A program made the position numbers and the translations under genes. This document shows positions 1 through 8,922 of a DNA stretch of 64,000 nucleotides, piece after piece (the first letter of the stretch is position 1; the number at the start of each line of letters is the position of its first letter). The notes under the pieces are model-generated. The model was not told where the DNA came from. It made no database searches and saw nothing but the letters and a program-made list of their open reading frames with translations. The DNA comes from Permianibacter sp046297695 (GTDB lineage: Bacteria; Pseudomonadota; Gammaproteobacteria; Enterobacterales; Permianibacteraceae), in assembly GCA_046297695.1 (NCBI GenBank), contig JBKBHF010000005.1, positions 1-64,000 of the forward strand, in the 5' to 3' direction.

Positions 1-553
1 GGTAGTCATGCTGACGCAGGTGGCGTGCCAATGCGAACAGCGCCACCTTGGAGGCATTGCTGCGTCGGCTGAACATTGACTCGCCGAAAAACAAGCGGCC
101 GATGGCAATGCCGTAAATGCCCCCGATGAGCATATCGTCGGCCCACACTTCGACACTGTGCGCTACGCCATGCTGATGCAGACGAACATACGCCGCGATC
201 ATCCCGGCGGTGATCCAGGTGCCATCCTGGCCCGGACGAGGGCTGTCGGCGCAGCCCTGAATGACATTGGTAAAGGCCATGTCAACGGACAACTGCCAGC
301 GACATTTTCGGACAAACTTACGCAGCGAAGCGGGCAGCGTCATCTGATCCAGCAGGAACACCGCACGTGGGTCCGGCGACCACCAGAGAATCGGATCGCC
401 TTCGGAAAACCATGGAAAAATGCCGTTGCGATAGGCTTCGGTCAGCCGTTCAACGGACAGATCGCCGCCAATGGCGAGCAGGCCGTTCGGATCGCGCAAG
501 GCGCGTTCGGCTGCCGGCAACGCGACACCGGGTCGCAGAATCGGCAGCTTCAT
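1..553 (-). CDS. aat: Leucyl/phenylalanyl-tRNA--protein transferase (5' part; continues off the left edge)
   Basis: Aat transfers Leu or Phe from aminoacyl-tRNA to proteins with N-terminal Arg or Lys, marking them for ClpAP (N-end rule) in the cytoplasm. The 184 visible codons match E. coli Aat from memory: the PNGLLAIGGDLS block near the start, GIFPWFSEGDPILWWSPDPR, then TWIT, HSVEVW, GGIYG and FFGESMFSR. The start is the ATG at 551-553, giving MKLPILRPG; this is about three residues shorter at the N-terminus than E. coli. The C-terminal third lies outside the window. The gene runs in the same direction as trxB but is separated from it by a strong hairpin. Confidence 0.95.
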   Translation of the reverse strand, partial: MKLPILRPGVALPAAERALRDPNGLLAIGGDLSVERLTEAYRNGIFPWFSEGDPILWWSPDPRAVFLLDQMTLPASLRKFVRKCRWQLSVDMAFTNVIQGCADSPRPGQDGTWITAGMIAAYVRLHQHGVAHSVEVWADDMLIGGIYGIAIGRLFFGESMFSRRSNASKVALFALARHLRQHDY

Positions 554-633
554 GATTCCGCTCGCCAAAGCGCTGATCCCGGACAGGGCGAACGCGTGGA
601 TATGTGCATGTTGGTCATGCGCGTGCTGATTGC

Positions 634-672
634 GCCAAAAACAAAGGCCCGTGCGGGCCTTTGTTTTTGGCT
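634..672. terminator. Hairpin terminator between trxB and aat
   Basis: Near-perfect inverted repeat with arms GCCAAAAACAAAGGCCC and its complement, flanked by A and T runs on both sides. It sits just past the trxB stop codon and would end trxB transcripts before aat. The structure could work in either direction. Confidence 0.85.
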
Positions 673-676
673 GTCA

Positions 677-1633
677 TCACTTGGCCAGCGCATCCAGATA
701 CTTCTCGGCATCCAGCGCCGCCATGCAGCCGGTGCCGGCCGAGGTGATGGCCTGACGGTAAATATGATCAGCGACATCGCCTGCGGCAAATACGCCCGGC
801 ACGCTGGTCGCGGTAGCATTGCCTTGAGTGCCGCTCTTGACGACGATGTAGCCGTCTTTCATTTCCAGCTGGCCAGCGAAGATGTCGGTGTTCGGTTTGT
901 GACCGATGGCGATGAAGCAGCCGGCCAGATCTAGTTGCTTGGTGCTGCCGTCCTGGGTGCTCTTGATGCGCACGCCGGTGACACCGGATTGATCGCCGAG
1001 CACTTCATCCAGCGTGTGGTTCCAGTGGATGGTGACTTTGCCGGCTTTCGCTTTCTCGAAAATATGATCCTGCAGGATCTTTTCCGATTTGAACTTGTCG
1101 CGGCGGTGAATGACGTGCACATGCGAGGCAATGTTCGACAGGTACAGCGCTTCTTCAACGGCGGTGTTGCCGCCGCCAACCACGCAGACCACCTGGTTCT
1201 TGTAGAAGAAGCCGTCGCAGGTCGCGCAGCCCGACACGCCCTTGCCCATGAAGGCTTCTTCCGACGGTAAACCGAGGTATTGCGCCGAGGCGCCGGTGGC
1301 GATGATCAGCGCATCGCAGGTGTATTCGGCGCTGTCACCGATCAGCACGAACGGCCGCTCGGTCAGTTTGACGGTGTGGATGTGATCGAAAATGATCTCG
1401 GTGCCAAAGCGCTCCGCGTGTGCCTGCATGCGCGCCATCAGTTCCGGTCCCTGCACGCCGTTGTTGTCACCGGGCCAGTTGTCGACATCGGTGGTGGTCA
1501 TCAGCTGGCCACCTTGCTGCATACCAGTGATGATCACCGGTTTCAGGTTGGCGCGCGCGGCGTAGACGGCAGCGGAATAGCCCGCAGGACCCGAGCCCAG
1601 AATCAAGAGACGGTTGTGCTTGCGTTGCATCAT
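677..1633 (-). CDS. trxB: Thioredoxin-disulfide reductase
   Basis: This cytoplasmic flavoenzyme passes electrons from NADPH via FAD to thioredoxin. At 318 residues it has normal length. The FAD dinucleotide-binding motif GSGPAG is at residues 13-18, the redox-active CATC pair is C136/C139, and the NADPH motif GGGNTA is near 157. A second FAD contact is GVFAAGD near the C-terminus. Two ATGs stand in tandem at the start and either may be used. It appears to be a single-gene transcript ended by the hairpin at 634-672. Confidence 0.97.
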   Translation of the reverse strand: MMQRKHNRLLILGSGPAGYSAAVYAARANLKPVIITGMQQGGQLMTTTDVDNWPGDNNGVQGPELMARMQAHAERFGTEIIFDHIHTVKLTERPFVLIGDSAEYTCDALIIATGASAQYLGLPSEEAFMGKGVSGCATCDGFFYKNQVVCVVGGGNTAVEEALYLSNIASHVHVIHRRDKFKSEKILQDHIFEKAKAGKVTIHWNHTLDEVLGDQSGVTGVRIKSTQDGSTKQLDLAGCFIAIGHKPNTDIFAGQLEMKDGYIVVKSGTQGNATATSVPGVFAAGDVADHIYRQAITSAGTGCMAALDAEKYLDALAK

Positions 1634-1965
1634 GGTTTTCCTTAGGCGTGACGGCCAGAACAGCGCCGCGTCAGGACGGCAAAGTTGGCGGCATTCTACG
1701 CGAATTCAAGTCCGCTCGTGCCGGGCCGAATCAATCCCTGCGATGGAGCCGGTCAATTACGAACAGGCGTTTGCTGGCAATGCTTATTCTTTCGCCAGTC
1801 TTGACGTCCTGCCTACAACGGGGACAGAACCTGGCGAGTCGCTCGTTTCCGGTCCGCAGGTGGGCCTGTGGCAGGTGCTCCTCCGTAAGCCGGTCGCGGC
1901 TCGAGCCGGACCGGGGTGGGTAGCGACGGCAGCGGCTCGTGCCGCACGGCGCAGCGGACCCGTCA
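1634..1965. other. Gene-poor gap between trxB and ald
   Basis: Overlapping open frames on both strands here are arginine-rich, match nothing I recognise and lack ribosome sites. I see no convincing gene. The trxB promoter should lie at the left end and the ald terminator lies just to the right. Confidence 0.5.
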
Positions 1966-1997
1966 AGCAAAAACCCGGCGGCTGCCGGGCTTTTGTT
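1966..1997 (-). terminator. Terminator of ald
   Basis: Hairpin CCCGGC-GGCT-GCCGGG flanked by AAAA and TTTT, 25 bp past the ald stop codon on the minus strand. Confidence 0.8.
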
Positions 1998-2022
1998 GAT
2001 AACGAGCCAGCTTGCTGGAGCG

Positions 2023-3141
2023 TTACAGACCGAGCGCTTTTTCCGCCGGCACATATTCCATGTCGAAGCCTTCGGCGACCGGTTTGTAGGTCACGTTACC
2101 GGCATGTACGTTCAGGCCGTTGCGCAGGTGCACATTGTCGGCCAGTGCTTTCTTGGCGCCTTTGTTGGCCAGTTCGATGATGAACGGCAGCGTGGCGTTG
2201 TTGAGGGCAAAGGTCGAGGTACGCGGCACGGCGCCCGGCATGTTGGCAACGCAGTAGTGGACGACGTCGTCGACGATGTAGGTCGGCTCGGCGTGGGTCG
2301 TCGCGTGCGAGGTTTCGAAGCAACCGCCCTGGTCGATGGCGACGTCAACAACCGCCGAGCCTGGCTTCATGCGCTTGACCATGTCAGCGGTGACGAGCTT
2401 CGGTGCCGCCGCGCCCGGGATCAGCACGCCGCCGATCACCAGATCCGCATCCAGCACATGACGCTCAACCGCGTCGGCGCTCGAGAACACGGTTTCGATG
2501 CGCGTGCCGAACTGGGCAACAAGACGACGCAGCACATCGACGTTGCGATCCAGCACGATCACTTGCGCGCCGATACCAACCGCCATCAGCGCAGCGTTCG
2601 CGCCAACGACACCGCCGCCGAGAATGACGACCTTGCCATGCTCAACGCCTGGGACGCCGCCGAGCAGAATGCCGCGGCCGCCATTGGCTTTTTGCAGCGC
2701 AGTCGCGCCGGCTTGAATCGACATGCGACCGGCCACTTCCGACATCGGTGCCAGCAGCGGCAGACCGCCGGTGGCCGAGGTCACGGTTTCGTAGGCGATG
2801 CAGGTGGCTTTCGATTTGATCAGATCTTCGGTTTGCGGCAGATCCGGTGCGAGGTGCAGGTAGGTGAACAGGATTTGGCCTTCACGCAGACGGGCGCGCT
2901 CAACCGCTTGCGGTTCCTTGACCTTGACGATCATCTCGGCCTTGGCAAAAACCTCGTCGGCAGTTGCCATTACTTTCGCGCCAGCGGCTTCATAGTCGGC
3001 GTCGGTGAAGCCGATGCCGATGCCGGCGTTGTGCTCGACGATGACGCTGTGGCCTTGCAGCACCAGCTCGCGCACCGAGGCCGGCACCATGCCGACGCGA
3101 TATTCGTGGTTCTTAATTTCCTTTGGTACACCGATCAACAT
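2023..3141 (-). CDS. ald: Alanine dehydrogenase
   Basis: NAD-dependent reversible oxidative deamination of L-alanine to pyruvate and ammonia. The 372 residues match the family length. The protein opens MLIGVPKEIKNHEYRVG and keeps the NAD-binding GGGVVGANAA segment near 170 plus the VDVAIDQGGCFETSHATTH block with its conserved Asp and His. I chose the ATG at 3139-3141 because a GAGGA ribosome site lies upstream and family members start here; the open frame extends 25 codons further but those residues are not family-like. It is divergent from an Lrp-family gene, which fits local control by that regulator. Confidence 0.95.
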   Translation of the reverse strand: MLIGVPKEIKNHEYRVGMVPASVRELVLQGHSVIVEHNAGIGIGFTDADYEAAGAKVMATADEVFAKAEMIVKVKEPQAVERARLREGQILFTYLHLAPDLPQTEDLIKSKATCIAYETVTSATGGLPLLAPMSEVAGRMSIQAGATALQKANGGRGILLGGVPGVEHGKVVILGGGVVGANAALMAVGIGAQVIVLDRNVDVLRRLVAQFGTRIETVFSSADAVERHVLDADLVIGGVLIPGAAAPKLVTADMVKRMKPGSAVVDVAIDQGGCFETSHATTHAEPTYIVDDVVHYCVANMPGAVPRTSTFALNNATLPFIIELANKGAKKALADNVHLRNGLNVHAGNVTYKPVAEGFDMEYVPAEKALGL

Positions 3142-3319
3142 GGGGTTTCTCCTCGAAAGAACCGGAAGCGGCGGCGTCTGGCGCAGCAAAGCTGCTGTCA
3201 GAAAACGCAGGCGCAAAATTTTTCGCTATTTTAGTTAGCAAATGGCAGATTTTTTCCCTAATATTTCTCACAAGCCGGAGTTTTCACCAAGTCTTTGCCA
3301 TTAGGTAGCATAAAATCCT
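3142..3319. promoter_or_regulatory. Shared ald/lrp divergent promoter region
   Basis: 178 bp between two divergent starts, clearly AT-richer than its surroundings, with A/T tracts around 3215-3275. Lrp-type regulators prefer such DNA. That it is an Lrp target is inference; no exact operator can be fixed by eye. Confidence 0.5.
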
Positions 3320-3808
3320 GTGCGTGCACGAAAAATCCAGATTTATCAACTAGATAGAATCGACCGCAAGATCCTGCGCGAGCTCCAGCGCGACGGCCGG
3401 CTGGCCAACGTCGAGCTCGCCAAGCGGGTCGGCCTGTCGCCAACGCCTTGTCTCGAGCGCGTGAAAAAGCTGGAGGAAGAGGGCTATATCAGCGGTTACC
3501 ATGCCCGCCTGAATCCGACCAAGTTGGCCGCGGGCTTGCTGGTCTTTGTCGAAATCCGGCTGGTGCGGACCTCGGCGGACGTGTTCGAGGCTTTCAAGAA
3601 AGCGGTGGTCGAGCTGCCGCAGGTCATGGAATGCCACCTCGTTTCCGGCGATTTCGATTACCTGATCAAGGCCCGGGTCGCCGACATGGTGGCCTACCGG
3701 CAATTGCTGGGCGAGACCCTGCTGACCCTGCCCGGAGTATCGGGTTCACGCAGCTACGCGGTGATGGAAGAGGTCAAGGAGACCATGAGTCTGGCCGTGG
3801 CCGATTGA
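3320..3808 (+). CDS. lrp: Lrp/AsnC-family transcriptional regulator
   Basis: A 162-residue leucine-responsive regulatory protein type regulator. The N-terminal winged helix contains LDRIDRKILRELQRDGR, NVELAKRVGLSPTPCLERVKKLEEEG and the YHARLNP link. A C-terminal RAM (ligand-binding) domain follows, with ECHLVSGDFDYLIKARV and a terminal glycine motif TLPGVSGSRS. The start is a GTG at 3320. Its position before ftsK matches lrp of other gammaproteobacteria, while its divergence from ald would equally suit an alanine-sensing local regulator. I cannot tell which from sequence. Confidence 0.9.
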   Translation: MRARKIQIYQLDRIDRKILRELQRDGRLANVELAKRVGLSPTPCLERVKKLEEEGYISGYHARLNPTKLAAGLLVFVEIRLVRTSADVFEAFKKAVVELPQVMECHLVSGDFDYLIKARVADMVAYRQLLGETLLTLPGVSGSRSYAVMEEVKETMSLAVAD

Positions 3809-3861
3809 GTAATTTTCAAGATAATTCAGTACAATAGCGCAAACAGTTGAGACAGTTTCTT

Positions 3862-6285
3862 ATGGCGCAGGCAACACCGAAAAAAGTCAAAAAGCCGAGC
3901 GATGCCAGCAAGGGCGTTGCAAGAAGCTTGTCTGCGAATCTGCCGCCGGCGGTCAAAGCCCGGCTGCGCGAAGCGGCCATCCTGAGTTTGGGCCTCATCG
4001 CCATCTTGCTGCTGCTGGCACTTGCCAGCTATCACCGTAATGACGGCGCCTGGAGCTACTACAGCAGCGAAGCCAGCATCCATAACTGGATTGGTCCGGT
4101 CGGCGCCTGGTTCGCCGACGTCAGTCAGTTCCTGATTGGCTACTCGGCGTGGTTGTTGCCGCTGGCGCTTGGCTTCATCACCTTCGTGGCCTTCAAGGCC
4201 CGGGAAGAACCGCTGCCGAAAGCCTTCTGGTGGACCAAGCTGGCCGGCATCCTCTTGCTGTTGCTCGGTGCCGCCGGTTTGTCGGCCCGGCATTTCAGCG
4301 ATCCTGCCGAGCAGCCCAGTTATCTCTCCGGCGGTGTGCTCGGCCGCGCCGTCGATGCCGGTTTTGCCGAGGCACTCAGCAGTGCCGGATCAACGCTGGT
4401 GTTGTTCACCCTGTTTGTCGTTGGCGTGACGCTCTTCACTGGCTTGTCGTGGTTCCGGTTGCTGGAAGTGGTCGGCCGGAAAACCCTAACCCTTATCGCG
4501 ATGCTGTGGCACAAGGCGCGCGCTTCGCGGCAACCGTTGCCGGTTACCGAACGGCGCGTGGCCGATCCGGATTTCGTCGATCTGAATTACGAAGAGCAGC
4601 GCGCGGCGCAAATCGCCCGCGAAGTGCGCGAGGAAGCGCTGCGGCGGGAGAAAGAGCGTCAGAAAGAGCGCGTGGTGCCGGTCAAGATTGAACCGGCGGT
4701 CGCCAAGGTGGAAGTCGCGCCGCGAGTCGAGAAGCAGCAGCAGAAAGCCAAGCAGCAACAGCTGTTCGATGAGCCGGTTACCGGCGATGTGCCGTCGGTC
4801 AGTCTGCTCGAAGAGCCGCCAGCGACCACGCGGCAAGTATCGCAGAGTGCGCTCGAAGCGATGTCGCGGCTGGTCGAAATCAAGCTGCGCGATTTCGGTG
4901 TCGATGCCCAGGTCGTTGCGGTGCATCCCGGCCCGGTGATCACCCGGTTCGAGCTGGATTTGGCTGCTGGCGTCAAGGTGTCACGGGTCACCAATCTGGC
5001 GAAAGATCTGGCGCGAGCGATGTCGGTGGTCTCGGTTCGCGTGGTCGAAGTGATTCCAGGCAAATCGACCGTTGGCCTTGAAGTGCCAAACGAAACCCGC
5101 GAAACGGTGCGCCTGCGCGAAGTCATTGCCTCGCGTGAATTCGACGACTCGAAATCGCCGCTGTCGATGGTGCTAGGTAAGGATATTTCCGGCAAACCGG
5201 TGGTGGTGGATCTGGCCAAGATGCCGCATTTGCTGGTGGCCGGTACCACCGGTTCCGGTAAGTCGGTCGGCCTGAACGCGATGCTGCTCAGCATGCTCTA
5301 CAAGAGCAAGCCGAGCGAGCTGCGGCTGATCATGATCGACCCGAAAATGCTGGAACTGTCGGTCTATGCCGACATCCCGCATTTGCTGACGCCGGTCGTC
5401 ACGGACATGAAAGACGCCGCCAACGCGCTGCGCTGGTGCGTGGTTGAGATGGATCGGCGCTATAAGCTGATGGCGGCAATGGGCGTGCGCAATCTGGCCG
5501 GCTTCAATCGCAAGGTCGAGGACGCCGCCAAAGCCGGTGAACCGATTCTGGATCCGCTCTGGAAACCGGAACTGAACCTGAACGCCGAAGCGCCACCGTT
5601 GGAAACGTTGCCGGCGATTGTCGTCGTCATCGACGAGCTGGCCGACATGATGATGATCGTCGGCAAGAAAGTCGAAGAGCTCATCGCCCGTATCGCCCAG
5701 AAAGCGCGTGCCGCTGGTATCCACCTGATTCTGGCGACGCAGCGGCCGTCAGTTGACGTGATCACGGGTCTCATCAAAGCCAACGTGCCGACCCGGATTG
5801 CGTTCCAGGTGTCATCGCGGATCGACTCGCGGACCATTCTGGATCAGCAGGGTGCCGAACAATTGCTGGGGCAGGGTGACATGCTCTACCTGCCGCCGGG
5901 AACTTCTGTGCCGGTACGGGTCCATGGAGCGTACGTTGCCGATGAGGAAGTGCACCGCGTGGTGCAGGACTGGCGTCGCCGTGGCGAGCCGAACTATCTC
6001 GACAGCATCACCAAGGGCGGTGCCGACAGTGAATCGCTGACCGGTCTTGATGGCGTCGGTGACAGCGGCGGCAGCAGCGAAGGCAGCGAATCGGACCCGC
6101 TTTACGACGAAGCGGTGCGCTTCATCACCGAGCAGCGCCGGGTGTCGGTATCGCTGGTGCAGCGCAAGTTCAAGATTGGCTACAACCGCGCCGCTCGCTT
6201 GGTTGAAGAAATGGAAAACGCTGGCGTGGTCAGCTCAATGGCTTCGAACGGCAACCGCGAAGTGCTGGCGCCGCCACCGGTTTGA
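3862..6285 (+). CDS. ftsK: DNA translocase FtsK
   Basis: Septal DNA pump that resolves chromosome dimers with XerCD at dif and links division to segregation. The 807-residue protein has an N-terminal membrane part of about four helices (residues ~35-200). A short charged Glu/Gln-rich linker follows, then the alpha/beta motor with Walker A GTTGSGKS near 461 and Walker B IVVVIDELAD near 585. The C-terminal gamma winged helix (from ~735) recognises KOPS. The linker is much shorter than in E. coli but normal for Pseudomonas-type FtsK. The ATG at 3862 is preferred over a TTG five codons upstream. Confidence 0.96.
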   Translation: MAQATPKKVKKPSDASKGVARSLSANLPPAVKARLREAAILSLGLIAILLLLALASYHRNDGAWSYYSSEASIHNWIGPVGAWFADVSQFLIGYSAWLLPLALGFITFVAFKAREEPLPKAFWWTKLAGILLLLLGAAGLSARHFSDPAEQPSYLSGGVLGRAVDAGFAEALSSAGSTLVLFTLFVVGVTLFTGLSWFRLLEVVGRKTLTLIAMLWHKARASRQPLPVTERRVADPDFVDLNYEEQRAAQIAREVREEALRREKERQKERVVPVKIEPAVAKVEVAPRVEKQQQKAKQQQLFDEPVTGDVPSVSLLEEPPATTRQVSQSALEAMSRLVEIKLRDFGVDAQVVAVHPGPVITRFELDLAAGVKVSRVTNLAKDLARAMSVVSVRVVEVIPGKSTVGLEVPNETRETVRLREVIASREFDDSKSPLSMVLGKDISGKPVVVDLAKMPHLLVAGTTGSGKSVGLNAMLLSMLYKSKPSELRLIMIDPKMLELSVYADIPHLLTPVVTDMKDAANALRWCVVEMDRRYKLMAAMGVRNLAGFNRKVEDAAKAGEPILDPLWKPELNLNAEAPPLETLPAIVVVIDELADMMMIVGKKVEELIARIAQKARAAGIHLILATQRPSVDVITGLIKANVPTRIAFQVSSRIDSRTILDQQGAEQLLGQGDMLYLPPGTSVPVRVHGAYVADEEVHRVVQDWRRRGEPNYLDSITKGGADSESLTGLDGVGDSGGSSEGSESDPLYDEAVRFITEQRRVSVSLVQRKFKIGYNRAARLVEEMENAGVVSSMASNGNREVLAPPPV

Positions 6286-6363
6286 GCCAACACGGCATGG
6301 CGGTATTGATTATCAGGCGGCTCAGGCATGGCAGAGCCGCCGTTTGTTTTTAATGGAGTCATG

Positions 6364-6984
6364 ATGAAACGCATTAGCCTGGCTGCAATCGCTTTGTTCA
6401 GCTCGTCGCTGGCATTCGCGGAAACGGCTGCTGACAAACTGTCAGGCCTTATTACTGGTCTCAACAATTTCTCAGCCAAGTATGAGCAGACCGTGCAAGG
6501 TAGCCGCAATGCCAAGGGCGAAAAATCGCGCGGCATTTTCCAGTTGCAGCGGCCCAACAAATTCCGCTGGGAAACCGAGTCGCCGTACCGGCAGATTCTG
6601 GTCAGCACGGGTAAAGAGATGTGGGCGTACGAGCCGGATATCGACAGCGCCACCGTACAGGATTTGGAGCAGGGCCTTGGTTCCACGCCAGCGCTGTTGC
6701 TGTCCAGCACACCACAGCAGTTGATCGACAGTTTCAGCATTGAAGAAACCGGCGTCGGCATGTTCAAGCTGTTGCCGAAAGAAAGCACCGGCAACTTTGA
6801 AGAGATTCAGCTGGTGTTCGAAAACAAGGCACTGAAGCAATTGCTGCTGGCCGATACGCTCGGAAATCAGACGCTGGTGGTGTTTTCGTCGGTCAAGATG
6901 AACCAGACCATTCCGGCCTCGGCGTTTGAGTTCAAGCCGGGCAAGGAAGTCGATGTGATCGACAACCGGAAAAAACAGCCGTAA
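6364..6984 (+). CDS. lolA: Outer-membrane lipoprotein carrier protein LolA
   Basis: Periplasmic chaperone that carries lipoproteins from LolCDE to LolB. The 206 residues begin with a signal peptide (MKRISLAAIALFSSSLAFA, cleavage before ETAAD). The family's PNKFRWETESPYRQILVS segment follows, then the aromatic-lined beta barrel region. Two ATGs are in tandem; the second (6364) sits five bases after GGAG and is preferred. The order ftsK-lolA-rarA is the usual gammaproteobacterial arrangement and suggests co-transcription. Confidence 0.95.
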   Translation: MKRISLAAIALFSSSLAFAETAADKLSGLITGLNNFSAKYEQTVQGSRNAKGEKSRGIFQLQRPNKFRWETESPYRQILVSTGKEMWAYEPDIDSATVQDLEQGLGSTPALLLSSTPQQLIDSFSIEETGVGMFKLLPKESTGNFEEIQLVFENKALKQLLLADTLGNQTLVVFSSVKMNQTIPASAFEFKPGKEVDVIDNRKKQP

Positions 6985-6986
6985 GT

Positions 6987-7017
6987 GGTGTAGGAGCGGC
7001 CTTGGCCGCTCCCACGA
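6987..7017. repeat. REP-like inverted repeat
   Basis: TAGGAGCGGCC-TT-GGCCGCTCC-type palindrome between lolA and rarA. It resembles the short extragenic palindromes of Pseudomonas and Xanthomonas. Related motifs recur at about 38301 and 43076. Confidence 0.65.
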
Positions 7018-7047
7018 AAACCTGAAGAAACCTCTCAAGCAGGTTTA

Positions 7048-8370
7048 ATGGACAACGGAATGCAATACGCCCCGCTGGCTGCGCGCATGCGGCCACGCAC
7101 CATCGATGAATACGTAGGTCAGTCGCATCTGCTCGGGCCGGGCAAGCCGCTGCGTCGGGTGCTGGAGCAGGGCAATGTCCATTCGATGATTTTCTGGGGA
7201 CCACCTGGCACTGGCAAAACCACCCTGGCGCAGATGATTGCGACCACCGCAAAGGCGGATTTCGAGAACCTTTCAGCCGTTCTCTCTGGTGTCAAAGATA
7301 TACGCGAAGCGGTGGCACGCGCCGAGCAACGCCTTGCGATGGGCCGGCGCACGCTGATGTTTGTCGATGAAGTGCACCGCTTCAACAAGTCACAGCAGGA
7401 TGCTTTCCTGCCGTTTGTCGAAAGCGGCACGCTGATTTTCATCGGCGCCACCACCGAGAATCCGTCATTCGAGCTCAACTCGGCGCTGCTGTCGCGGGCA
7501 CGGGTCTATGTGCTCAAATCGCTGACCCAGGATGAACTCTTGCAGGTGCTGGAGCGGGCGCTGACCGATGTCGAACGTGGTCTGGGTGAAATTCCGGTCG
7601 AGTTTCCGCAGGTCTATCGTGAACGTCTGGTCGAAGTCGCCGATGGCGATGCCCGCAAACTGCTGAATCTGCTGGATGTGCTCGTGGATCTGGCCGATGA
7701 AGTCGATGGCCGGAAAACCATCACCGAAGAAAACCTGCGCGAACTGCTTGGCAACAAGTTGCGCCGGTTCGACAAGGGCGGTGAACAGTTCTATGACCAG
7801 ATCTCGGCGCTGCACAAGTCGGTGCGTGGCTCGGATCCGGATGCGTCGCTGTACTGGTATTGCCGCATGCTCGATGGCGGTTGTGATCCGCTTTATATCG
7901 CGCGGCGTGTCGTCCGGATGGCGATTGAAGACATCGGCAACGCCGATCCGCGCGGCCTGCAACTGGCGCTCAATGCCTGGGACGTGCAGGAGCGGCTCGG
8001 TAGCCCGGAAGGCGAGTTGGCCATTGCCCAGGCCGTGGTCTACCTCGCCTGCGCCGCCAAGAGCAATGCCGTTTACACGGCGTACAACACGGCGCGCGAG
8101 GATGTCGGCAATGACACCACGCTCGATGTACCCATCCATCTGCGCAATGCCCCGACCAAGCTGATGAAGGAGCTCGGTTACGGCAAGCGTTATCGCTACG
8201 CCCATGACGAGCCGGATGCCTTTGCGGCCGGTGAAGTCTATTTCCCGGACGGCAAGCAACCGGTGTTCTACTACGAGCCGACCCCACGTGGTCTCGAAGG
8301 CCAGATCCGGGACAAGCTGCTCAAATTGCGTGCACTGAATGAGCAGGCCCGCAAGGGGAGCAAATCCTGA
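7048..8370 (+). CDS. rarA: Replication-associated recombination protein A (AAA+ ATPase)
   Basis: RarA (MgsA) is a clamp-loader-like ATPase acting at stalled replication forks. The 440-residue protein begins PLAARMRPRTIDEYVGQ, with Walker A GPPGTGKTT at 51-59, Walker B FVDEVHRF near 109, sensor 1 GATTENPSFE and the typical SALLSRARVYVLK. The C-terminal half carries the tetramerisation region with MLDGGCDPLYIARR and AREDVGND. Its stop overlaps the crcB start (TGATG), so the two are translationally coupled. Confidence 0.95.
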   Translation: MDNGMQYAPLAARMRPRTIDEYVGQSHLLGPGKPLRRVLEQGNVHSMIFWGPPGTGKTTLAQMIATTAKADFENLSAVLSGVKDIREAVARAEQRLAMGRRTLMFVDEVHRFNKSQQDAFLPFVESGTLIFIGATTENPSFELNSALLSRARVYVLKSLTQDELLQVLERALTDVERGLGEIPVEFPQVYRERLVEVADGDARKLLNLLDVLVDLADEVDGRKTITEENLRELLGNKLRRFDKGGEQFYDQISALHKSVRGSDPDASLYWYCRMLDGGCDPLYIARRVVRMAIEDIGNADPRGLQLALNAWDVQERLGSPEGELAIAQAVVYLACAAKSNAVYTAYNTAREDVGNDTTLDVPIHLRNAPTKLMKELGYGKRYRYAHDEPDAFAAGEVYFPDGKQPVFYYEPTPRGLEGQIRDKLLKLRALNEQARKGSKS

Positions 8371-8765
8371 TGGCTGCTGCGCTCGCCCCACTGTCGTTGC
8401 TGGCCGTTGCCGCTGGTGCGGTACTGGGCGCTTTGTTACGCTACCTGACCAATGTGGCAGCGCAGCACTGGCTCGGGCATCGTTTCCCGTGGGCGACCTT
8501 GGCCGTCAATCTGATTGGCTGTTTTCTGGCCGGCGCCTTGCTGGCCTGGCTGATGCGCGGCGCCATCAGTGAAGCGACCCGGTTGTTTTGGATGGTCGGT
8601 TTCCTCGGTGCGTTGACCACGTTCTCGGCGTTTTCGGTCGAGACGTTGGCCTTGCTGCAGAGCGGAGCCGCTGGCAAAGCCTTGTTGAATGTTGGCGCCA
8701 ATGTGCTGGGTTCATTGGTGGCGGTGGCACTTGGTTTCTGGCTGGTTCGAGACGTGTTGGCGTGA
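8370..8765 (+). CDS. crcB: Fluoride-specific ion channel CrcB/FluC
   Basis: Small dual-topology fluoride exporter of 131 residues with four hydrophobic helices. Diagnostic pieces are GALLRYL near residue 22, the TLAVNLIGCF motif in helix 2 and the GFLGALTTFSAFSVET segment whose Thr and Phe line the pore and the Na+ site. Its ATG overlaps the rarA stop by one base. I see no fluoride riboswitch, which is expected for an operon-internal position. Confidence 0.95.
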   Translation: MAAALAPLSLLAVAAGAVLGALLRYLTNVAAQHWLGHRFPWATLAVNLIGCFLAGALLAWLMRGAISEATRLFWMVGFLGALTTFSAFSVETLALLQSGAAGKALLNVGANVLGSLVAVALGFWLVRDVLA

Positions 8766-8922
8766 AGCGCTTCGGTGCGCATGTCGCCCCCAGGGTTGAA
8801 CGCGCCAATTTTTCTCTGTTTGGTTGGTAGGGTCGGTGCGCGACGCGTACCAATCCATGAAGCACACAACGTATTCGAATAACACGATGCGCAAGGCGCA
8901 TCCCTGAAGATGGTTGAAGAAC

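Noticed and set aside
1731..2054. Possible 107-residue minus-strand protein between trxB and ald
   Set aside because: Crosses the ald terminator and overlaps the ald 3' end; no family features.
1939..3234. 431-codon open frame on the plus strand opposite ald
   Set aside because: Antisense shadow of a clear ald gene; His/Arg-rich composition of a GC-rich complement frame and no recognisable domain.
8766..8922. Gap before serS examined for a fluoride riboswitch or T-box
   Set aside because: No conserved crcB-motif core or T-box sequence is visible; only imperfect hairpins.
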